A DNA stretch of 64,000 nucleotides from Anagrus nilaparvatae. Lineage: Eukaryota > Arthropoda > Insecta > Hymenoptera > Mymaridae. Positions within the stretch are counted from its first letter, which is position 1. Every line of letters begins with the position of its first letter. The translations under genes were made by a program, and so were the position numbers. The notes under the pieces were generated by a model that was not told the DNA's origin, searched no databases, and was given only the letters and a program-made list of their open reading frames with translations. Of the stretch, positions 57,926 through 64,000 are shown piece after piece. The stretch is from positions 2,507,501 to 2,571,500 of the forward strand of contig JAKSXM010000288.1 in the NCBI GenBank assembly GCA_022575985.1. Reading direction: 5' to 3'.

Positions 57926-59820
57926 TTTTCGTAGATACCCATTAATAATAATTTTTGTATAAAACAAAAATCAAAAAATTTTTTAAAATAATAAAATATA
58001 TAAAAATGTAAGAACTTACTTCGATGAAATCACGCGTTAGACTACTATAAACGAAAGGAAATCTAAAAACCCCCACTACTAAAAAAAATTTTTTGTTACA
58101 TCTGCTTATTGTACTATCATTTTAAACCTTGAAAAATATATATATTTTATAAAATTTCTATTTTTAAAAAAACATCTTAGTTGAATTAGATGAATTTAAA
58201 CACACTTTTTATATGAACCTAGTACCAATTAAACCAAAATTATATAAACGAAAGACTCGCTTTCTAAGAATTATATACAGTTTTTTTCACATTGGACTGG
58301 AACACCAAGTATGAATATTTACAGCATATTTCAATCAAATGCCATTAATAATAATTGTATTTTTTCGCTCATTTGTATATTAAATCTGAATAATTTTTTT
58401 TTTTTTCTAGTACTGTAATACTGTTCATCTGATTTCTTATTTTTTTCGCATTTTCCCCAAAAAGTTAAAAAATAAAGAAAATGAAAATTTTTTTACCTTT
58501 ACCGAGGACAAGGTGACTTAACATTGAAAAATATACGCTGCCAAATTATTGAAAAAATTAAGATTCACAGATCCTGAAAATCGAGTAATTGGTTTTCCTG
58601 AAACTAGAACTTCTATAAAAAATAACTGGCTTACTTTTTTCTCACCAAAAAAAATTTGGATATAAAAACCACAGTTAAAAAATTAATTAATTTAAAAAAA
58701 ACACAAGTCTCATTTAATCTCTTACAATTTTCTTTAATACCAAGAAAATAAATATCCAAAAATATGAAAAAAGAAAATTAATGAATGAATTTTTATTTAT
58801 AGTTTTTAATATTTTTAATAATTTTCTTTCTTCAATTTAAAAAAAATAATATGGATTTAACGATTCTTAAAAATTAAATTGGTAATCGATAATTACATAA
58901 TTATGGAGAAAAAAAAAGTATAATATCAATATACCATCTATATATACTTCTATTTTTATGGAACAACAATATAAAGCAAGGATAATATTCTTAGTATCTG
59001 CATTCAATATTTTTCTATTTTTAATAAATTAAAACTTTTCCTTTAAAGGTATTAAAATACTTTAAAGCTGTTTAAATGAAAAATTTTGAATAGAATAGTA
59101 AAATGCGATTTTAATTGATATTTTAAGTCCTTTTGACAAGCAGAATAATTTTGTTTTAAATGTAATTTGCTTTTACAAGCAAATTTAAAAGAGAGCTTAA
59201 TATGAAATTGATTTTTAGGCATATATTTCAAATAATAAACATTCATTGTATTTTCTAAAAAATTTTATAAAAGCAATCGATATTATTTAGTAAGTATTTA
59301 AACTAATTTTATTTTCCAAACAAAAGTTAATGATTTGCAAACTTGATAAATTGCAAATTTGAGGCGAGTAGCACTACGATATTTCTAATCGCGGGACTAG
59401 GGTAATATTGACCAATGCCGAAGTTTATGTTATTGCTTGAGTTACGAGAAAATATTTACATTATATTCAATTAGATTCCAACAAACAAAGTTCATTGTTC
59501 GAAATTAAAATTTGTTTTTGAATTAAATATATATGGGACATTTTTATGTTTTTGGTATTTGTAATAATGATATAAAATTTTAAATATTTTCGGGGGTTTT
59601 ATGAGTTTTTTAGGATTTTTCAAAAAATAATTAATGTTTACTGTTTTTTGACAGAATAATAGTTTTTAAGCTTCATATACAAGATTCAGTTGCTTTGATT
59701 GAAATTAACCTTGAATAATTTAGAAGTGTAAAGTTGTAAATATTGAGAATCAAATAAAGAAAATCATTAAAAGCAACTTTTATAATACCTAAAACAAAGC
59801 CTAGAGAATAATCTAAAATC
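57926..59820. other. AT-rich non-coding DNA
   Basis: No gene, RNA gene or bounded repeat recognised. Confidence 0.4.
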
Positions 59821-59822
59821 CA

Positions 59823-60253
59823 TACACTGTAAAAGTAACTTCCTTATATTAACAAAAAAATTAGAAAATTTCCGAAAAATTAGTAAATTTTCAAAAAATT
59901 TGGTAAATATTCGATAAAAATCGTAAATTAACTAAATTTAGTATATTATCGATAAATTCGAGAATTCTCGATTTTTTTTTGTAATTTTACGAAAAAAGTT
60001 GTAAATTCACAACTATTTTTCGGAAATTCACAACTATTTTATGTAAATTTTTGAAAAAAAATTGTAAATTATCAATTTTTCTTGCCGAATTCACAAAAAA
60101 AAATCGAGAATTCTCGAATTTTTTGTTAATATACTAAATTTAGTAAATTTACGATTTTTTCCGAATATTTACAAATTTTTTCGTAAATTTAATAATTTTT
60201 CGAAAATGTTCTAATTTTTTTGTTAATATAAAAAAGTTACTTTTTACAGTGTA
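59823..60253. mobile_element. TA-flanked foldback MITE, 427 bp
   Basis: The body 59825-60251 begins CACTGTAAAAGTAAC, ends GTTACTTTTTACAGTG, and is flanked by TA on both sides. The whole body is an inverted repeat built from short phrases such as TCCGAAAAATTAGTAAATTT, CTAAATTTAGTA and CGAGAATTCTCG, with the inner CGAGAATTCTCG palindrome on each side. No coding capacity. TA duplication suggests Tc1/mariner-type mobilisation. Confidence 0.75.
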
Positions 60254-60272
60254 GCTCTTACGAATTGATTCC

Positions 60273-60448
60273 TACACTGAAAAAAATTCCGGTTCTGCTG
60301 GTACTGACCTAAAACATAAATAAAATTTAAAAATTTTTTAAAGACGAAAACAAATTTTTTTCAATTATCTTTCCGTTCCAAATCATTTGTAATCATTTGA
60401 GAAAGAAAAAAAATTCCGCTGCGGCAAATGGATTATTTTTTCAGTGTA
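60273..60448. mobile_element. TA-flanked MITE, 172 bp
   Basis: CACTGAAAAAAATTCCGG at the left and TTTTTTCAGTG at the right are bounded by TA (60273-60274, 60447-60448). The interior phrase AATCATTTGTAATCATTTGAG recurs in diverged form near 21.65, 30.5 and 55.7 kb, so this is probably the best-preserved member of a common family. Confidence 0.6.
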
Positions 60449-60846
60449 CACATAAAAAAATGTTGATTTGTTTTATATCCGTTTGTATAATATAAATTTA
60501 AAAATAAATCGCATATGTCATAATTTTAAAATATCCTAATAAATAATGTTTGAAAAATGATCTAAATTAACAATATTGATCATAACTTATAAAGAAATTA
60601 TTAATAATTTTTCTAAAAATATAAATAAATATATATAATATGCTATAAAGCTAACGTTTATAAAAATAAAAATAATCATAACATCTTATACTCATAAAGT
60701 TAAAATGAAAAATTTTTTATAAAAAGTTAGTTTAATAAAAATAGTTATTTCTTTCATAGTGGAATATTTAATATTAAATTTTAATAAATAATTTTAATTT
60801 CATATACCTTCATAAATATAAGTAATTTCCATTTAAATTTTTACTA
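60449..60846. other. AT-rich non-coding DNA
   Basis: Spacer between the MITE cluster and the third family E copy; nothing recognised. Confidence 0.4.
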
Positions 60847-60847
60847 C

Positions 60848-62157
60848 TACTCCAGTCAAAATACGGGTTTGGTTGTATTTTCACTGGCGAACACGAGATT
60901 TGCTCTACTATAGGTTTTTCGGGTCGCTGAACACGAAAATTGGGGTCATTTGACAGAGAAATTGGGGCTTCACCCTTAAATTTGCAAAAACTACCCCCAA
61001 AAAGGGGTTTTTTTTACATATTTGCAATTTGAGCGCTCAGATTGGCACCATGCGGGTTTTTTGGGTCGCTGATCAAGAATTTCGACTCCTTTTTCACAAA
61101 TAATCAATATTTCACCCCTAAATTGGCTAAAACTCTAAAACTATAAAAAATGTCTATATTAAGTTTAATTATAAAATGACGAAAATAATTTTGAGAACAC
61201 AGAAGAATTAGACAGTTCCATTTTGGAGCCAATTATTACCATTGATAACACTCCAGATATTACTATGTTCAATTACAATGATGATGCAGAAACTTCTTAT
61301 GCAGAGTCGGAAATGTCGATAATAGACATGGAACACAATAAATTATCTATTTTATGTTCTTCACAAAATTTGTTTAGTTATATGTTTTTAATTAGAAATA
61401 TATGTGTTTAATTTCCTGTATTTCTTATCTTGTAAAGCACTGTTTGTACAATATTTTACATTAATAAATGATTTTATTGAGTATGCATTATATAAAAAAA
61501 AAGAAAATTTTAAGTTTCATTTATTCATTTTTTCCTTCGTTATAATAATTTATTTTTCAGGTAAGTTTATTTTGTACTTTTAGGGGTAGTTGTAGCTATT
61601 TTAAGGGTGAAACATTGATTATCTAAGAAAAAAAGTCAAAATTTTTGATTAGCGACCCAAAAAACCTATATGGATATATCCTGGATGCTCAAAGTGCGAA
61701 AATAGCAAAACAACCCCTTGGGGGGGGGGAATTTAGCCAATTTAGGGGTGAAATATTGATTATTTGTGAAAAAGGAGTCGAAATTCTTGATTAGCGACCC
61801 CAAAAAACCTTTATGGATATATCCTGGATGCTCAAAGTGCTAAAATAGCAAAACACCCCCTTGGGGGGGGGGGGGGTTTAGTCAATTTAGGGGTAAAATA
61901 TTGATTTTTTATGAAAAATAAGTCGAAATTCTTGATCAGCGATCCAAAAAACCCGTATGGTGCCAATCTGAGCGCTCAAATTGCAAATATGTAAAAAAAC
62001 CCTTTTTTGGGGTAGTTTTTGCAAATTTAAGGGTGAAGCCCCAATTTCTCTGTCAAATGATCCCGATTTTCGTATTCAGCGACCCAAAAAACCTATAGTA
62101 GAGCAAATCTCGTGTTCGCCAGTGAAAATACAACCAAACCCGTATTTTGACTGGAAA
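60848..62157. mobile_element. Family E element (E3), 1.3 kb, with foreign insert
   Basis: The ends are ACTCCAGTCAAAATACGGG at the left and CCCGTATTTTGACTGGA at the right. Next to them lie exact mirrored blocks (TTTTCACTGGCGAACACGAG and CTCGTGTTCGCCAGTGAAAA). These are the longest and best-preserved terminal repeats of the family here. Left modules reach about 61135 and right modules start about 61575. The 61140-61560 segment between them is unlike any other family copy. Open frames at 61981 and elsewhere in the modules are chance. Confidence 0.78.
61150..61500 (+). pseudogene. Captured gene fragment (C-terminus plus 3'UTR?)
   Basis: Inside E3 a frame with codon usage unlike the repeat reads EELDSSILEPIITIDN, TPDITMFNYNDDAETSYAES and EMSIIDMEHNKLSILCSSQN. 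It is acidic and Ser/Thr-rich and ends in a stop at 61409-61411. AATAAA follows at about 61463 and an A9 run at about 61495. This looks like the last exon of a gene, possibly a retrocopied mRNA end. The parent is not identified. Confidence 0.4.
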
Positions 62158-62159
62158 GT

Positions 62160-64000
62160 GAGTAAAGGAATTCATTTTATATTATAAGTATCAAGGGCAC
62201 AAAAGTTATCAGCGTGAGCACTAGCACGAGTGCCCGAGTAGGGGTGTGAGAGTATTCGGTCATTTCTTCGGGCCGGATCATTTTTTGGTATACCCAAAAA
62301 GCTCTAGAGTTTTGAATTGGAAATTTCCCTGGTATTATGAGTCTATCAATATTTTTATTTTGAAAATTTTTCGTTTCCTAAATAAATTTTCTAAAATGGT
62401 TGAAATCGAAGAACTAAAATACATTTTGGACAATTTTTTATTTTTTGTTGCCGATGGGTCGTAATATGCAAATTATAATTTATATAACTGGACTAAATGG
62501 CTCTATACATAAAAAATATGCAAAAATTATTTCTTGATTAAATTGTACAAAAATTAAATTTCATATTACGTAACTTTTAATTTAATTTTTGTAAAATTAT
62601 TGAAATTCATTGATTATTATAATAAATTTTAAAATAAAGCAGTAACAAGTTAATTAAATAAGTTATATGAATAATGTAAAATTAAAACTTTATTATTATA
62701 TCATAATTAATTTTAAAATATAGAACTTTCAGAAATATTTGCAATGTTAATTCCTAACAAAGAATTTCAATTGAATACTTTAAAAATATTTATATCGCAG
62801 TTGATTAACTTATGAACAAAATTCTTTAAAAAAATAATTTTACAATAATATTTTTATTAAAAAAAAGGAAAGGTCTCAATCCACGCTCAATCTCTTTTAG
62901 CGTGGATTTAGCCAAAAAGGTTTAATTTGACTCAATCCACGCTTAAAAAAAAATAATATTTAACCTCAAACAAAATTTATTTTAATAAAAAATATAATTT
63001 TTTTGCAGTTTCAGTGCATAAAAAAAAAAAAAATAGAAAATCATTACAAATAAATATTTGTTGTGCATAATAATCAAATTTAAGTGTTTTTAGATAAATA
63101 TTGTAATTTTAAGAAATTTTAGCATTTGGCGTGGATGAAGATCTTTCGAAAAAAAGTATAAAAATTACATATTTACAAAAAGGATGCAATATTCTACAGT
63201 CAGTTTAAAATTAAATAAACAAACAAATTTTAATACACTGACCCCTTAGAATGACCGACGAAGACCTAATTATTTAATTTATTTCAAATTATACAAAGAG
63301 GTTAATAAAAACGTATTTTTTAACGTCTGCCTTTTTTATGATGATTAATAGATATTTAATATTATTATCTTTAGATGTTTGTCTATGAGAATAAAAAGTC
63401 TGAAGCAATTAGTCTGCTGGATAATTATAGTTCATTGTGATAAAAATTAGTTGATATGATGGATGCGAACTTTTAAAAAAACTGACGGTTAATTATTTAA
63501 TTAAGGCATGTGTCGATATATCAAAGTGTTTAATTTTATAATTATACTTTTTTTGTCATTTAATCAAATTCAATTATTTCGATTTTAAAAAAATAGTCAT
63601 CTGTAACTAATTTTTGGTACTTTAGGGTCCACTGTGGTGTCATAACTATTAAAAAATTATATATAAATTATAACCCTTTTTACAGTGTAGATTTCATAAT
63701 TTTATAAATTTTATTCACAAATATTTTCCATCCATATACTTTAACTCAGTATTTATTCAGCTGTTTCTTATACCCTTATAAAATTTTTAAGATCCTTAAT
63801 TACTATTTTCACATAAATATTTAATAAGATTTTATTTGGTAATAACGTAAAATATTATTAATCCATGCACTTTATAAACCTTTTGAGAATATTTTATAAA
63901 ATTATATTCAAATAATCTTTTAATATAGAAATTTTTTCTTTTGATAAAATTTATAAAATTCTTTATAACATAATGAAAGAAAATAAAACGTAATAATTTG
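62160..64000. other. AT-rich non-coding DNA to window edge
   Basis: No gene is supported. A 72-codon plus frame at 62246-62464 lacks recognisable motifs. Short direct and inverted copies of TCAATCCACGCT / AGCGTGGATT occur at 62877-62945, and TTTTTACAGTGTAG near 63678 matches the MITE end seen at 59.8 kb, but no partner end was found. Confidence 0.4.

Noticed and set aside
62877..62945. Repeated TCAATCCACGCT motif as a possible CRISPR-like array
   Set aside because: Only two or three short copies with irregular spacing and an inverted copy, in a eukaryotic context.
1..64000. Bacterial or viral operon structure
   Set aside because: Spliced animal genes, long introns and transposon content show nuclear eukaryotic DNA; no viral gene set is recognised.

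Overview
This window is nuclear DNA from a very AT-rich eukaryote, most likely a hymenopteran insect. Introns have insect-like GT..AG ends, the genes are animal genes (atypical protein kinase C, ACAD9-like acyl-CoA dehydrogenase, PDCD2-like, a cGAS-like receptor), and short foldback DNA transposons are dense. The extreme AT content and the aPKC N-terminus suggest a braconid parasitoid wasp. That assignment is an inference, not something the sequence proves.

Layout. 1-31.6 kb: the 5' part of the aPKC gene on the minus strand. The exon with the usual start lies at 23.7 kb, the main PB1 exon at 17.6-17.9 kb, and a possible extra first exon at 31.6 kb. The remaining exons would lie beyond the left edge, so 1-17.6 kb is probably one long intron. 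Its introns hold many mobile elements: a TTAA-flanked 955-bp palindrome (22.2-23.2 kb), broken LINE pieces (19.6-21.5 kb), a tRNA-like SINE head (18.9 kb), foldback elements, and a decayed kinase-domain gene (26.3-28.0 kb). 31.7-35.2 kb is intergenic and ends in a likely divergent promoter region.

35.2-42.2 kb is the gene-dense core. It holds an intronless-CDS ACAD9/enigma-like gene (+), then PDCD2L (trus; -, 4 exons, 423 aa) and a complete cGAS-like receptor (cGLR; -, 9 exons, 369 aa) with its nucleotidyltransferase triad intact. A 400-bp foldback element lies about 250 bp upstream of the cGLR start.

43-64 kb has no complete gene. It is a nest of repeat families. Family E (TIR ACTCCAGTCA..., internal 'gggtcgct' modules) has three bounded copies and one truncated copy. 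Family F (AACATGGAACATGTTC ends) has five copies in the window. There are also a 1.49-kb TA-flanked palindrome inside a family E copy, a composite inverted repeat (44.0-46.15 kb) with an hAT-like MITE and an F copy inside it, several TA-flanked MITEs and a LINE 3' end. A GC-richer patch at 54.0-54.66 kb may be the 5'UTR exon of a plus-strand gene running past the right edge.

The genes do not form a pathway. The most notable combination is an intact nucleic-acid-sensor-type gene (cGLR) in a region rich in long foldback DNA that could form dsRNA if transcribed. All exon models were made by eye from splice signals, reading phase and family resemblance; no search was run.
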